DNA of 64,000 nt from Filobasidium wieringae (GCA_001600055.1 BCIV01000005.1:702228-766227); one strand, 5' to 3'; shown: positions 13,498 through 28,575, numbered from the stretch's first letter. Translations and numbers: made by a program. The notes: a model not told the origin generated them from the sequence alone.

Positions 13498-15301
13498 ATG
13501 TCGAGCGCTTCAGGTATCAAAGTCTCGCCTGAGGTCACCGACGCCTGGTCGACTGCGTGTCAGACAGGACTAGACAAACCCGTTCGTGCTATCGTTTTGC
13601 ATATAGATGGCGGTATGTGAACAACCAGGGCTAGCACGATGCAAGAGAGTAACGAACTGAAGTCGCAAAAAACTAGACTCATTTAATCTGAAGGAAAGCA
13701 TTACCTCGTCCGGGACGTACAAAGAAGACATCTCCGCTCTGCCGCGGGATTCGAAAACATGCAGCACTTATATCTACAGGACAGACACTAAGTCTGGCGG
13801 TAATTGGCAATGGATTCTAATAACGTTCGTTCCTGATAATGCTGGGGTGAGGATCTAAGGTCAAACAGCACAAAGCTCGCTACCCATGCTGACCTCCTTC
13901 ATCTGGAGCTGTGTAGGTCAGGTCGAAAATGTTACACGCCTCTAGCAAAGCCGGTCTGCTAAAGTCCTTAGGGGAAGGACGCTTCCGACATAACATGTTC
14001 TTCACCTCGTCTGTAAGTCTGCCTATGCTTTCACAGGACGGATTTTTCTCACAGGCGGTCCATATCAGGACGACTTGACGCCTTCGGCATTTGCAGCACA
14101 TCTCGACCATCTCGATGCGCCTCCGCCGATGAGTGAAACTGAGAAGGCGCTGGCACAAATCAAGATTTCTGAGGCAGAGGAAGCTTCTGCACGTGTAGCT
14201 CGCCTATTTGGAGGGGACGCTAAATCCCAGGATCATTTTCCCCCAGGCAATGGATTGTGGAGCAACGCCTTGAAACCGACTGGCAACGCAATGACCGCTG
14301 TATCTGGGCTCGCAGGTCCTGCTAAAGGAACGCTCAAGTGGGGTTCGGGAGTAGAACAGGCTTTAGCTCAGCTCAAGTCAGGTCACTCGGATGGTATGGC
14401 TGTCTTCTTGGTGAGTCCCAGTTGTTCCGTTTGTTTCATCCTTCCCTCTTCTCATGGCGGCGGAACCGATCACATTTATCTGTCTTAGCATATCGAGCCT
14501 AAATCTGAGACACTTGTCCTTGCGGACTCAGTAGGAGAGCAGCCACTAGTGCTATCTCCAGCAAAGCTTTCGAGCAAGCTCCCTCCCAAAGAGCCATGTT
14601 ATACTTTCTACTCCTGGCCTAGTGCGTTAGCGGCTCCGCAGCCAACTACACGTCCTGAAGAAACCCCCCCTGCACAGCGTGAGCCTTCAGATACGGAAGA
14701 CCTTGATTCGGCCCCGACAAGCGCTGCAATCGGGTCGTCACAGCCGAGTAACATCACCATGATATACACCTGTCCATCCGCTAGTCCAGTTCGATACCGC
14801 ATGATCTACAGCAGCAGCTTAAGAGGCGTGATGAAAGAAGCTTCTACTCTTATCGGCTTGACTATAGATAGAAAGGTAATCCTGATTGCCCTCTTGCTGA
14901 AGCTGAAACTGACAGCCCTGCTCGGTTTCTCACAGCTCGAGACGTCAGATATCGCCGATTTGACCGAAAGCTACTTAAGATCCGAAATCATGCCATCCGT
15001 TGAACAATATGTCAGCACGAACAGATACAGGTCTAACATCAAGCCTGCATCTACAGACGATGCTGGACGAAGATCTCCAATAGTTCGCCAACCAGTTCGT
15101 TCTGCCACCGCGATATCACAGGCTCAGTCGGCACAAGCTTCACCCGCTACGGGAGGCTCTGTAACACCCCAATATGGCTCGGAACAGAGTACCCGCGGAG
15201 AATTACCAGAGTCGGCCTTCTCTATGTTCGGGCCTCGGGTCAACTTGAGCCCGGGAGGTGGAGCAGGCTTTGCACGTCCTCGTCCGGCTGGACGACGGTG
15301 A
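13498..15301 (+). CDS. TWF1: Twinfilin, actin-monomer-binding protein
   Basis: Six exons: 13498-13612, 13677-13846, 13917-14012, 14069-14410, 14489-14875, 14936-15301; 491 residues. Two ADF-homology domains are visible. The first ends with the characteristic V-R-S-K-M-L-H-A-S-S-K and S-D-D-L-T-P. A linker beginning P-P-M-S-E-T-E follows, and the second domain contains Y-R-M-I-Y-S-S and G-L-T-I-D-R-K. The tail is Ser/Ala/Pro-rich and ends F-A-R-P-R-P-A-G-R-R, like the basic capping-protein-binding tail of twinfilins. Twinfilin sequesters G-actin and caps or depolymerises barbed ends at cortical actin patches. It is longer than the roughly 330 residues of yeast Twf1 because of a low-complexity insert in domain two and the tail. 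The exon 4 acceptor is the third AG, fixed by phase. Confidence 0.9.
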
Positions 15302-15904
15302 CAGTAGATATGGTGGCGCATGTACCGCATGTACGAGTGTTTGAGTGTTTGTATCAACGTTGTCAAGGTATCAACCTGTAAATACAATCGCATATCCAAT
15401 TCTGAAGCGTCTTTCCTGTGTGCCTCGACCTTTTGCTTGTTTTGTGTCTTATTTATCATGTATCGTATGCTTTCGTCCGAGCGCTCCGAGCATCCCATCG
15501 ATCTCGTCAGAGCTTATATAGCACATATCGCACACGATAGTCCTTGGAGACATCCGTCGATACGCTTGCATCTCTGAGCCATTTCGATACTACTCATCGG
15601 ATTCTAAAGCGCGTCCCAGCAATAGTAGATTACCACCTAAATCATCCACGGATTAGCAACTCCGCATGACATGCCTTCGAGTGATCGGTGATCGCCATAT
15701 TAAACGTCCCGTGACACAACTGTTCTAGTTAGTCTGCATTGCGCAACTCTGAGCTGGAGCCCGACGGGTATCACCTAGTCCGTCGCATCGAGCATCCCTT
15801 CGCCCTTCGCCTGCTCCACTTTCTCCAGCAAGCTATGAGCGAGAGCGAGTATTGTCGAGCTCTGAATTAACAACATCGGCAGATCTGCATATATATCCCA
15901 CACC
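15302..15904. other. Intergenic: twinfilin 3' flank and kinase promoter
   Basis: No gene seen in about 600 bp between two plus-strand genes. The last 100 bp contain GCATATATATCCCACACC just before the kinase ATG, a TATA-like run and a good CACACCATGG start context. One plus-strand frame (15320-15577) has no recognisable content. Confidence 0.5.
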
Positions 15905-18874
<2,970 letters not shown>

Positions 18875-19231
18875 TCGCCACCACCGGACCAGGAGGAATG
18901 ACCCATGCCAGAGGCCCTTGTATCACATTCACTTGTCATTTCCAGATACCAGACCGATTTTCCACATCCACTGTTGCAGCCATGTACATGATTGCGGCAC
19001 TATCACAAGGTTCGTCCACTGAAACGCATGTAGCTGTTTCAGCATGCTTGCCCGTCGCATGGCGTCACGTTTCGTCATTGTTTGCATAGAACGACTCGGG
19101 GGAATGGAAACATTACAGCTAGGAACACGCGGTCTTATGAACGTTAATAATTGGTACTAGTCGACTATAACCGTCGGTCATCTGGAACTCGTTCATCGTT
19201 TACTGCAGCGCACATCGATAGCGACGTAATA
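18875..19231. other. Convergent 3' flanks of kinase and GW-repeat gene
   Basis: About 360 bp between two converging genes. No coding sequence, repeat or RNA gene recognised. Confidence 0.5.
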
Positions 19232-21458
19232 TCATTCGCGGCTCTCGAAAAGCTTGGCGATTTCGCTGAGGTCGTGATCCGTCTGATATACATTGCTCTC
19301 CTTCAAATATGACAGCTGAGGTTTGCCCTCCTCGCTGACAAGTTTTTCGTCCGGATAGCTGACCGGAGTCTGCAATAGATAGTCATCGTTATCGAGGTCG
19401 AGTAAGGTGGAGCTTGGCGTCATTGTTGAAGGAGTTGAGACAAAGAATCGGTTCGAATATGAAGCGGAGAAGACGCCACTTGCAGGTTCATCAAAGTCAA
19501 TCAAGAGGCTATTGGCCACTTGGGAGTGTCTGCCCGTAGATTCAAACCCTATCTGCCCAGCGTGATCCCGACTCGAAAGCGTGTTGTCAGCCTTGTAGTC
19601 CATTTTGTGGGTTCCCTGATGTTGCCAACCCGCGCCAGTAGGTAGATCATCGGCTGCGGTCCATCCATGCTCATCAGCAGTAGAATCTATCGAGTATCTG
19701 CTAGGCGTATGAGCTGGTTCTGCGACATTTGAATCGATCGATGTTCTCCTGGACTCTGGAACGGATCTGTTTGTAGAAGAAATCGATGGCATTTCTACAT
19801 CCAAAGATTTGTCAGTGGAATGGAGTCGATTGTCGCGCTCCATCTCCTTTTCTGTATCACGATCCGAGTCGCTAGGTGGCCTGATAACTTCTTCGTCGTC
19901 GATAGTAGGCAAAGACTATCATGAGGTAAAGTCTCCGTGAGCGGCACTCTTTGATTCAGCAGCTTGAATGACTTACACTCCAGATGTCCCCCATCGCGAT
20001 ATCAAACGGGTTACACTTCGGAGGAGCTCTGTCACGATACTTTCCGAGTCGATCCATGTTGACAGTAGTACTCGGCTTGAGTGTCTTCTTGTCCTGGAGA
20101 TGACGGCTGACCATATTCCTTGCTTGTTGATTAAGCGGTGGCCGTTCAGAGAGTGGCGAGCGTGTGGGATACTCGGTCTCCAATTCAGATTCCCTGCAGG
20201 AGCTAGGATCGAAAGACGAAGCTGTCTTGATGGGTACGAATCGTCCCCATTTCTCCCCAGACTTATTCTTGTTGAGCTCAGCTTCTCTCCCCCACCCAGT
20301 GTTTGAGCTTGACACAGGAACAGCTTCCCATCCTGGTTGACCAGAACTATCGGTGCCGGTTGCCCATCCGCTCAGATCTTGGGACTGTCCCTCTTCTTTT
20401 TGTCCATCAGCTTCATATCTGTTCCACCCAGACTGGTGTTCATCTTGACTATCGTCTTCCATATCCGTATCTCCTCCTTGATCTCCAGCCTTCTTCGAGG
20501 CCAAGTAACCGCCGCTTGCTTCTTCCCCTCCATCACTCTGATCATCGCGATTGACAGGTGTGATATTGATACGTCTAGCCCAAGTTCCAACCGCCTTGCC
20601 TCCCGCTTCGTCTGTTCCAATGCCCCATCCAGTTGCCTCTCGGATCTTTCCAATGGCCTTGACGGTTATTTTGGTTTCATCCGATGTCTTTGAAATCTCA
20701 GTACTGATAAAGTTATCCCAACTCGAGGGCTCTTTATGAGCGGTATCAGAGTATGCCATCTCCCAGGTATCCCCAGGAGCGGGGTGTATATCGGCAGAGG
20801 TAGGGAAAGGTTGTTGTCGATGCATATGACGAGGATGCGGAGGAGGCGAGGCATAATCGTACCATCCTGAGCTTTCCGAGCGAAGTTGTTGCGAAGGTTC
20901 AGATAAGAGGTTTTGATATCCCTGTATATAGGCTTGAGGCATGAAAGAAGGAGCACGAGCTTGTAGTAGGGTTTGAGCGGGGCTGGGAGGAACGAAGTAT
21001 CTGTTAGGAGACTCGTAAACCGGAATAGGTCGACCCCACGAAGGGCTGGTATTCTCCCGAACAGTAGGAGAAGCGCTGTTTCGGTCATCTGTATTGCTGC
21101 TTCTGTTTGATTGAGTATCCCCGTAAGACAAGCGGTCGAGCTGAGCAGATCCCCAAGTATGGCCGTGTCCATCATTCGAAGCACTGGTTTTGCCGGTCGC
21201 TTCGAGCCCGATGTCATCTCTAGACCTGTCATTCCAACCGCCAGTATGCTTATTTTGCCGCTTTTGATTTTCGTCAGTAGGTCCCCATCGATTGGCCTTC
21301 CCAAGAGGAAGTTGGTTGGTTGAACTCGCTCCATTAAAAAACACATCGCGAGGTTGAGCCGGGTTTAAGGATGCTCGTCCGGCGAGATGAGGAGGAACAT
21401 CATATGAAGGGCTCTTGTTACTGGGAGGTCGGATGAGAGCTTGACGAGAGGGATGCAT
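19232..21458 (-). CDS. Low-complexity protein with many GW/WG repeats
   Basis: Two exons, 19977-21458 and 19232-19915, joined by a 61-nt intron; 721 residues. No folded domain is recognised: the chain is rich in Ser, Asp, Gly, Gln and Pro. Its striking feature is about thirteen Trp residues next to Gly (N-R-W-G-P, T-G-G-W-N, H-T-W-G-S, P-S-W-G-R, S-S-G-W-Y, A-T-G-W-G-I, Q-S-G-W-N, L-S-G-W-A, Q-P-G-W-E, N-T-G-W-G-R, E-K-W-G-R and two more in exon 2). GW/WG repeats in disordered, acidic contexts bind the PIWI domain of Argonaute, as in Tas3, GW182 and Cryptococcus Gwo1. An RNAi role is inference from composition only. The neighbours give no functional clue. Confidence 0.8.
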
Positions 21459-21934
21459 GATAGTTCAACTTCACTGAGAATCGACTCTCATACTACGACG
21501 TATCGCATTATACGGACAATTAGTTACCTACTTGGCTTGATTGAACAGCGCGGAAGACGTACCGATGAGGAATCACTGGCAGCTCAGATGCACGATCTAA
21601 GGTCGTTCTACAGGGAGTGAGAAGTGAGAAGAGGGGAAGGAATGTGAGTTTTGTGTTGATGGCGAAATGCGTCGATAGACGACTCGAGGGAAGCATCATC
21701 TCCAGGGATCTGTCGACCGCGCCAATCTCGCTTGCGCTTCTATTTGGAACCATGGTCCATAGGTTCAGCCTCGATGAACGAAGAGGTTGCCATAATTGCC
21801 ATCACCTCCTTTGGGCTGATCGGATAACTGATCTAAAACATGACGGCATCGAAACTTGGTCGATGGACGGAACCAAAAACACATAACCAGCTTGAAAGCT
21901 TGAAACGCGAAGCGAACGCGCGAGAATGATGACA
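21459..21934. other. Intergenic: GW-protein promoter and F-box gene 3' flank
   Basis: About 480 bp between two minus-strand genes. Overlapping short frames exist on both strands but none shows conserved content. It should hold the promoter of the GW-repeat gene. Confidence 0.45.
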
Positions 21935-24426
21935 TCATGCATCGAACCTCCACACCCTTACTACCTCCTTCTCGGAGCCTCCCGACATCTTTTCCGGCTC
22001 ATCGATCAACCCAACGATCGTATCCTCGTTGAATGCCAGCTCTCGTAATTGCAGGGGATTTGATCCTTGTCGTCGCGAAAGGACCAACTCGCGAGCGGCA
22101 GACACGAGTGATAATGGATGAGTGACAGGCGGTACAGGTAGAATCTGAGCGCGAAGATCTCCAGAAGCTGAAGTGATCAACTCTTCCTGATAATTACGCT
22201 CTCTGGAATTTTGCCGTGCATGCGAAGATTTTCCCTCGCGCAGCTCGACATGCTCGGTACCACCTATGTCGGTATGTCCTGGGGTGTATGTAGGTCCTCT
22301 GTCCAGTCTCCAGACCAAAACTCGACCGTCCTTACCGGCAGTTACACATCGTGAATTTTGAAGAGCAATCGAGCTGATCCAGCCAGCATGAGCGATCAGT
22401 GTTTGAGCGTGTTGTATCTCCGGCTTTTGACCTGATAGGACAGTCTCATAGACCTCGACCCGATTATCCCTTCCGGCTAGAACAATCCATCTCTCATCCA
22501 TAGCTAATACTCTAGCATTCTCGCGACCAACTCCACGCACAGTCACTAGTTCGGACCAAGTGATAATATCTCCTCGATCATTGTGACCCGTACGTATCGT
22601 CCTTGCAAGGTCCATCGGGTTCTTGATATCAACGGTCTCTGTGGTATTATCAGACCATTGTACCCCTATGTCTTGTATGGAAGGCTTCCAGCTTCGAGGA
22701 TAAATAGGTGAACAATATCCCAATCTGATTGTATATTTCCTTTTCTGCGAACACGCAGGTGACGTATCACTTCGATTGGATTGGTTTTCCTGCTGGAATT
22801 GTAAGGCTGATTGATCATATACGCTTAGGGAAGCAGGCCAATGAGCGACAGAGGAATGTAGAGTTTGCATGAGATTGACTGGGCTCTTGTTAATTCCCTT
22901 CTTCCCTGCTGATCCGCCGACATTCCATAAATTGATGTAAAAACCGGCCGTGACCCCCACCAGTAATTCTCCATCCAGAGCAGCGAGTACAACACGCTCA
23001 TCAGCCGGCGGAATGTAGTGCCGTTTGCGGCTCTTTTGCCTCAACCATTTTGGCGGTATGTGTACGACCTCCCTCGTCCAATGTATCGCGACTGATTCTC
23101 GACCAGACGGTTTCCCGCGATTGATGCGTGATCTAGATGAGATGGCGATTTGTAGTATCACAAATCCTCCTGATTGGTAGAAAACGACCACGCGCACAAC
23201 GGAAGGATCTTGACCGACACGTTGGTCTACAGCGATGGCAGTCATCAGATCTGGGTGACTTGGGGTAGACCAGCCGGGAGGAGGCGGAATGAGCGCGATG
23301 GGTAAACTTGGTCGAGTATTTTGTTGTCCTTCTAGGACGGTTTCGTAGTGTTCTCTGCCATCTGGTGATAAAGGATAAAGTTCCTGCAATAAAGCGCCTC
23401 CTTCCTCTATCAAATTGGATCTTTCAGTAGGAGGAGCCTGGTCTTCGCCATCTGACGGTATGATGGAGGGATAGGACCCGTGCACATGCAGTAAAGGCGA
23501 ATCAGGGAATGTCACGAATACAAGACCTCCAGCTAAACTTAGAAGATGCCGCGGCACCCTCGCTTGCGGATGTATATCAGGCTCAGTAGACCGTGAGATT
23601 CGCCGTTGAACGGAGGGATCTATCGAGTTTGGCATCTCTTTTATCCGCGTGGATGGCAACAGGGGTAAGGAAGCCACCACTTTTGGAACGTCTCGACTGA
23701 AACGACTTCGAGGATGTAGATCATTGTCTGCAGGTCCAGCCATCTCCATTCGTTCATGAGTCGAGACCCTAGGCTTTGGAGTTGGCGATGCAAGAAGGCC
23801 TACTCGAGGAGTCATAGACGGTGAGGGTAATGGTGATAGAGAATGGGTAGACGCATTGCCTGTCGTCCAATTAGTTCCTATCCTCATGAGCGTCTTCCAG
23901 TCCACAATTTGCTGGCTTATTCGCTCCTTCCCTAAGCCATCCGTTTCGATCTCAGACAATTCGGTCGATTCAGAAGTCTGAAGGCCCAGCGAGAATCCAG
24001 TATTGTGCGTGTGCGTTAAGATATGATGCTTGGAAGGATAGGGAAATCTTCCTGTAGCACCGAGAGAGTTGTTAGATGCATGAGTTCTCTAACTATTGTT
24101 CTCAGTGTCACTCGAACCAAAAGTCACTCACGAAGATACATCTCTCTCCAAAGGCTACTATCCTCAGCCATATCCTTCCAGTATCGACATACTTGCTCGG
24201 CCTTGATTAGATCCTCCAGTGACAGATATGAGAGTATGTGCAGGAAGATCTCAGGAGAATCGAACACAGCATGCCGAGGTGTATTGAGAGTTAAGTATGG
24301 TTCGTTGCGGTATGGGGAATCAAGCGGTGCAAGGCGAACACGTTTGCTATCATTATTGTCTCCCTGACCTGCTGGCGGGCTAAACGATGCTCTTCGTTTC
24401 CGGTCTCGAAGCAAAATGTGGTCCAT
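21935..24426 (-). CDS. F-box protein with C-terminal WD40-like propeller
   Basis: Two exons, 24132-24426 and 21935-24051, separated by an 80-nt intron; 803 residues. Residues about 50-100 form an F-box (D-S-P-E-I-F-L-H-I-L-S-Y-L-S-L-E-D-L, then V-C-R-Y-W-K-D-M and L-W-R-E-M-Y). The remainder holds blade-like segments ending in aromatic-acid motifs such as R-D-N-R-V-E-V-Y, A-G-K-D-G-R-V-L-V-W-R and the terminal V-V-R-V-W-R-F, consistent with a WD40 propeller interrupted by disordered Ser/Pro stretches. Such proteins are substrate receptors of SCF (Skp1-Cul1-F-box) ubiquitin ligases. The substrate cannot be inferred, and only the later repeats are clear. Confidence 0.85.
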
Positions 24427-25022
24427 CCGAACCTAGATCTTGTGTTCGTATGCGTATTCACTATGCTTGTTTAGATCGATTAGCCTTATAGGGCAAGGCG
24501 TCTCATAGCTCACAGCCCTTGCCTCGAACGATCACTAATCACGAACTGTTACGAATCAGTCTACAAGAAGCCTCCACATGCCGATCGATTTCGGCGCCCG
24601 ATGATGAAAGCCGATGATCGAGTGACGAACTGACAAAAATCGGACACCTGTACAAGGTGTACAACTCATGCAACTCAACAACATGCTCTGGAATCTGTGT
24701 CACGTATGTGCTTCATGAGGGAAGAAAGATAACTGCTGTTCGTGACGGCCTCGATACTAGATTTATGCCAAGTGTCAGCGACGGGTAAGATAGGTTCAGT
24801 GCGATATCCTTCTCTGCACAAGCCCCTTCTGTACTGATTACGACACGCCGGGTTCTCAAATTGCCCCGACGTGTTGTCGTCTATTTGGATTATCCTATGA
24901 TCATAGCCCCCCCACAACCCATTGATACAATAGCACCATGGTGCGATTCGAGTCAAAAAGAGCGTGTAAGAAGCTGAAAGGCGTCCGATCACAGTATTGG
25001 GTGTCGATCGTGAGGGAAAAGT
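24427..25022. other. Intergenic: F-box gene promoter and RPS25 3' flank
   Basis: About 600 bp. A minus-strand frame at 24675-24992 has no recognisable motif and no fitting gene structure, so it is not called. Nothing else seen. Confidence 0.5.
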
Positions 25023-25834
25023 TTACTCGGCGGCAGTGGCACGGGCTAGAATCGTGCGTAAATCAGCGAGTAGCTTTTAAGGCAAGATGGGGCAGATACT
25101 TGAACTTACTGTAGACCCACTGTCCGTGGTGGTGAACAACCTTCTTGATCAAACCCATATCCTCCAAAGTCCTCATGGCCTTCCTGGCAAGGGAGCCGTT
25201 GATCTTCATACGCTCGATCAGAACGGACTGAGAGATCATCTTGTAGGTAGGAACCTCCTTCAAAATCTTGTCGCTAAAGAAGTGCACAGGTGCTTAGCTA
25301 TCAATGGTCAAAATATCCACTGCAGCACACTCACTAGGTAGGCTTGTCAACCATGACAGCGTTGTTGGCCTTGTCCTTGACCTTTCCCTTCGACCACTTC
25401 TTCTTCTTACTATAAAGGAAAGACCATAGACCGGGTAAGCGCACGTTCGTAAGCCATTCCCCGACGGCAATAAGGTTGTCTGTTTGTTGAGCGATCCCTT
25501 CTTCAGATAACCAATGGGACGATGATCCTTTTTGACCGCAGTAGTCACCTTGAGAGGTCTACATTCGGGAGGCTATCTCGAGGTTGACCAAGGCTGCAAT
25601 TCCAAGGTTCCAATTCATATTCTCCTCTTTCTTCCTTTCTCATGTGCATCTCTTCGGGATTCGCCGCCAGACAGACAACCTTTCTTCCAGAATTGTTAAC
25701 TCACCCAGCACGAGATCCTGCCTGAGCGGCAGCCGCGATTTGGGCCTTGGTCTTGGGAGGCTATATTTCGAAACACAATCATCCCGGTAAGTTTCTGCAA
25801 AGCGTTGGGCTATGTTGACGAAGTTACTGACCAT
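25023..25834 (-). CDS. RPS25: 40S ribosomal protein S25 (eS25)
   Basis: Five exons: 25832-25834, 25705-25760, 25335-25409, 25110-25273, 25023-25045; 106 residues, the normal eS25 length. The protein starts M-P-P-K-T-K-A-Q-I-A-A-A-A, continues with K-K-K-K-W-S-K-G-K-V-K-D-K, contains the winged-helix core around V-L-I-E-R-M-K-I-N-G-S-L-A-R and ends T-R-A-T-A-A-E. It sits on the small-subunit head and contributes to IRES-type initiation. Exon 1 is only the ATG codon and the last exon is 23 nt, so simple frame finding misses both ends. Intron 2 (25410-25704, 295 nt) is four to five times longer than all other introns in the window. Confidence 0.95.
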
Positions 25835-26036
25835 GTTGAGTCGATCTTGAGGAGGGAGACTGAGCTGGTCAACTTTCAGCAGACACTACGACTGACTTGG
25901 GCTTGACATAGCAGGTCAAACTGGCAGCCGCATGGGAAAGGAGACCTCGCCGCTGCGCGAGGCCCCCTCGGATTGTTACGCGTGGGAAAGGCTTCGAAGC
26001 AGGCTTACTGTAGTGGTCGGAGATAAGTTAAAGTTC

Positions 26037-26046
26037 ATCACGTGAT
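26037..26046. promoter_or_regulatory. Palindromic ATCACGTGAT box upstream of RPS25
   Basis: A perfect 10-bp palindrome with a CACGTG core lies about 200 bp upstream of the RPS25 start. RTCACGTG is the binding site of the bHLH factor Cbf1, which marks ribosomal-protein promoters in several fungi. It also lies about 180 bp beyond the transporter stop, so RPS25 is the likelier target. Function is inferred. Confidence 0.45.
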
Positions 26047-26225
26047 TGCCCGCCTCACCTTCCCAGCGTTTCAATCCGACCGCAACTGAAACTCCAAACT
26101 GGTTTCTGGAGCTTCAAACCACAACTCCGCTTCGACTGAGCAATCCCATTGTATAGCCACGATATAAGTTACGCTACATTAACTACAATCGATTCCTGAA
26201 CTATATGACTTGCGTTCCCGTCATT

Positions 26226-28575
26226 TCAATAGACATACCGAAAGCTGTCAGAATCGAAATTAGCTGGCAATAATCATCAGGGGACTGAGCCTGAACTGAC
26301 TTGGGATTCTCCTTGTCCGTCAGATCAGAGAAAGCTGTATCCGTTATGCTCGGAATTACTATTCCGCTTGCGTCCATTTCAGCTCTAAGCTTTTCCTTCT
26401 TTCTATTCTCCCATATGTAAACGTATCGGAACGCGCCAAACATTGCGAACTCAAGACAATTTGCAACCAGAAGAGACCCAATCCCAAGCGGGTACTTTGG
26501 GGCTTGAGTGGTGATATAGAAGAAGGGACTACGATATCATTCAGTCTTAGCAAGCACTTCACGCGACCGATTTCAAACGTTTCTAACCTGACTATATTCC
26601 CTATTGATGCACCCGCCCAGATCGTACCACTTACAACCATCTTCTTCGACTGACCTCCGGTATTACTCGTAATGAGTGACAGAGCAAGTACGAAAGAAGC
26701 TTGATAAGATCCGGTCAGGTAGAAACAAATCAATCTGCCGACATAGGCATCATTTGGCGCAAGGAGGAATCCTAGCGCGCCGGCAATCGTAGGCAGCATA
26801 AAGAGCATGCATACTAAAGTTCTACAGATCATGCAAAATCAATATATTAGGTTAAGGCCCGAACGGCTTGTTGTGTTCTGCTTACCGTTTGTTGTCGCCA
26901 ATCCGACCGTTAAGATAAGCTCCCATCAGGATCCAGATACACACAAACGCGCCCTGCGGAATACCTAATAGAGCCGTATGTAATTTGTCAAAGCCTAAGC
27001 CTTGGATGATCAAGGTCGAAAACTATAAGGTTTCGAGAGTCATCAGATATGACCTCAGAGAATGAAATGTAATGCAACCCTTATCCTTACATTGCTCAGT
27101 CCGCCGTTTGGTAGATTGGATACGAAACCTAACCCAAAAAACATCCACTTTGGGAGGATAGCTCAATCTTTTGACGTCGCGGGACATGATTAGTGCGTAC
27201 TTACAGTTTTGTAATCCATCAATGCTTCCTTGATCTGCTTCCAATTGATTTTCTTCGCCTCTAAACCAGTCTGGTTCCTTCGGATACGCGCCAGCATCAT
27301 CAATTTCTCCTCTCGGTCGAACCAGCGAGATGTGAGGGGTGAGTTTCCAAGAAGCAAAGCAATGGCAATTCCCCAAGCAGCACAGACAAGCCCAACAATC
27401 AAAAATTCGAGCCTCCATGAAGCTAGAGTGGTGCTTGGAATGTTTCCAATGCCGTATCCGATCAGACCCCCTGATTTATGGCAGATCAGCGAGACATAGT
27501 ATGAAGTCGCTCGATTATCCCTTACCTCCTGCAACTCCTATTCCGTTGAAAAGGTACCATGCTGAGATTCGGGACGGTTGTTCCGCTCGCGTGTAGTACA
27601 TGCTAGTAAAGAGCATGAAACTAGCTAACGCGAAGTAAGATACCGCATCTTGGGTCGCATCAGAAGTTCACTCACGCTGGGTCCGCAATTGCTTCGAATG
27701 CGCCGCTAAAAATCCTCAGGGCTACGAGCGCACCGAAATTATTGGCAGCCGTTTGACAAGCCAGCAAAACTCCTAAATGCGTTGTATTCCGTTGAGCTAC
27801 CCAGATCGAATCCGAGCGTGCCGTCCGAGAACTTACCCCACATGAAGATATTGAAGGAAAGATAGTAAGAAGGTTTACCAAGCTTTTGCATCAGCAGGTT
27901 GCTCGGAATTGCCCAGATTACCCAGCCTGATCCAACGTATCAGATTAAGAGTCTGCAAGTGCCACTGTTACGACATATACGTACCAACATAGAAAACACT
28001 GCATTACCCAGAGACAAATACAGTGAGCCCCGCGTCGATTGGCTGGGCAAGCAATCGCCGACCTACGAAGATAAGAGAGAATACTCCGTTCCAACCAGAT
28101 GAAGATCGTCCTTGATCCCATAAATCGCTGCATAGCTGATTCAGGAAACTTCCGTCAATCACAAAGACTAACACGACGTGCAGATATACTCACGAGAGAG
28201 TGGTTTTGTCGACATACTAAGCGGTTTCTCTACATCAGCTTTACCTCAACAGGTGCACAGATTATGTGTTCGACTTACGTAGAAGAAGTAACAAATCCCG
28301 AGCACGGGTATAACACAGAGGTCGATTTTCCTGCGTGTGAACTTCTTCATTAGAATCAGACATACTACAATATAAGATCGAACTCACCTGAGGAGCTTCC
28401 TCTCCTCCTTAGGATCTAATACCCCATCCTCCCCGAAGCGGTCCAGAGCTTCGTCATACAACTCCGAGTGTTGCTTGTTTTTATGCTCTGTAGATGGCTT
28501 GACCGTATCTTCCCTCTCTACATCGACGTCGTCAACAAATTCTTGTTCGTTCTTACTTTCAATATTGTCTGACAT
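26226..28575 (-). CDS. MFS transporter, allantoate permease (Dal5/Tna1) family
   Basis: Fourteen exons: 28388-28575, 28279-28330, 28194-28216, 28067-28135, 27985-27998, 27837-27926, 27676-27772, 27526-27620, 27205-27470, 27091-27147, 26886-27022, 26588-26821, 26301-26528, 26226-26244; 522 residues. Family signatures include Y-Y-V-D-K-T-T-L-S-Y-A-A-I at the first membrane segment, R-I-F-S-G-A-F-E-A-I-A, and the ending D-K-E-N-P-N-F-R-Y-V-Y. About twelve hydrophobic segments are expected and seen. The family imports organic anions such as allantoate, nicotinate and sugar acids. Its place behind the GlcNAc enzymes suggests an amino-sugar-related substrate, but sequence alone does not show it. 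Exon 5 is only 14 nt. The first ATG in frame is used. Confidence 0.88.

Noticed and set aside
24675..24992. 105-codon minus-strand frame downstream of RPS25
   Set aside because: No motif and lies where 3' flank and promoter are expected.
25410..25704. snoRNA in the long RPS25 intron
   Set aside because: A single CTGA is present but no matching RTGATGA box at the right distance, and no clear H/ACA layout; left as a question only.
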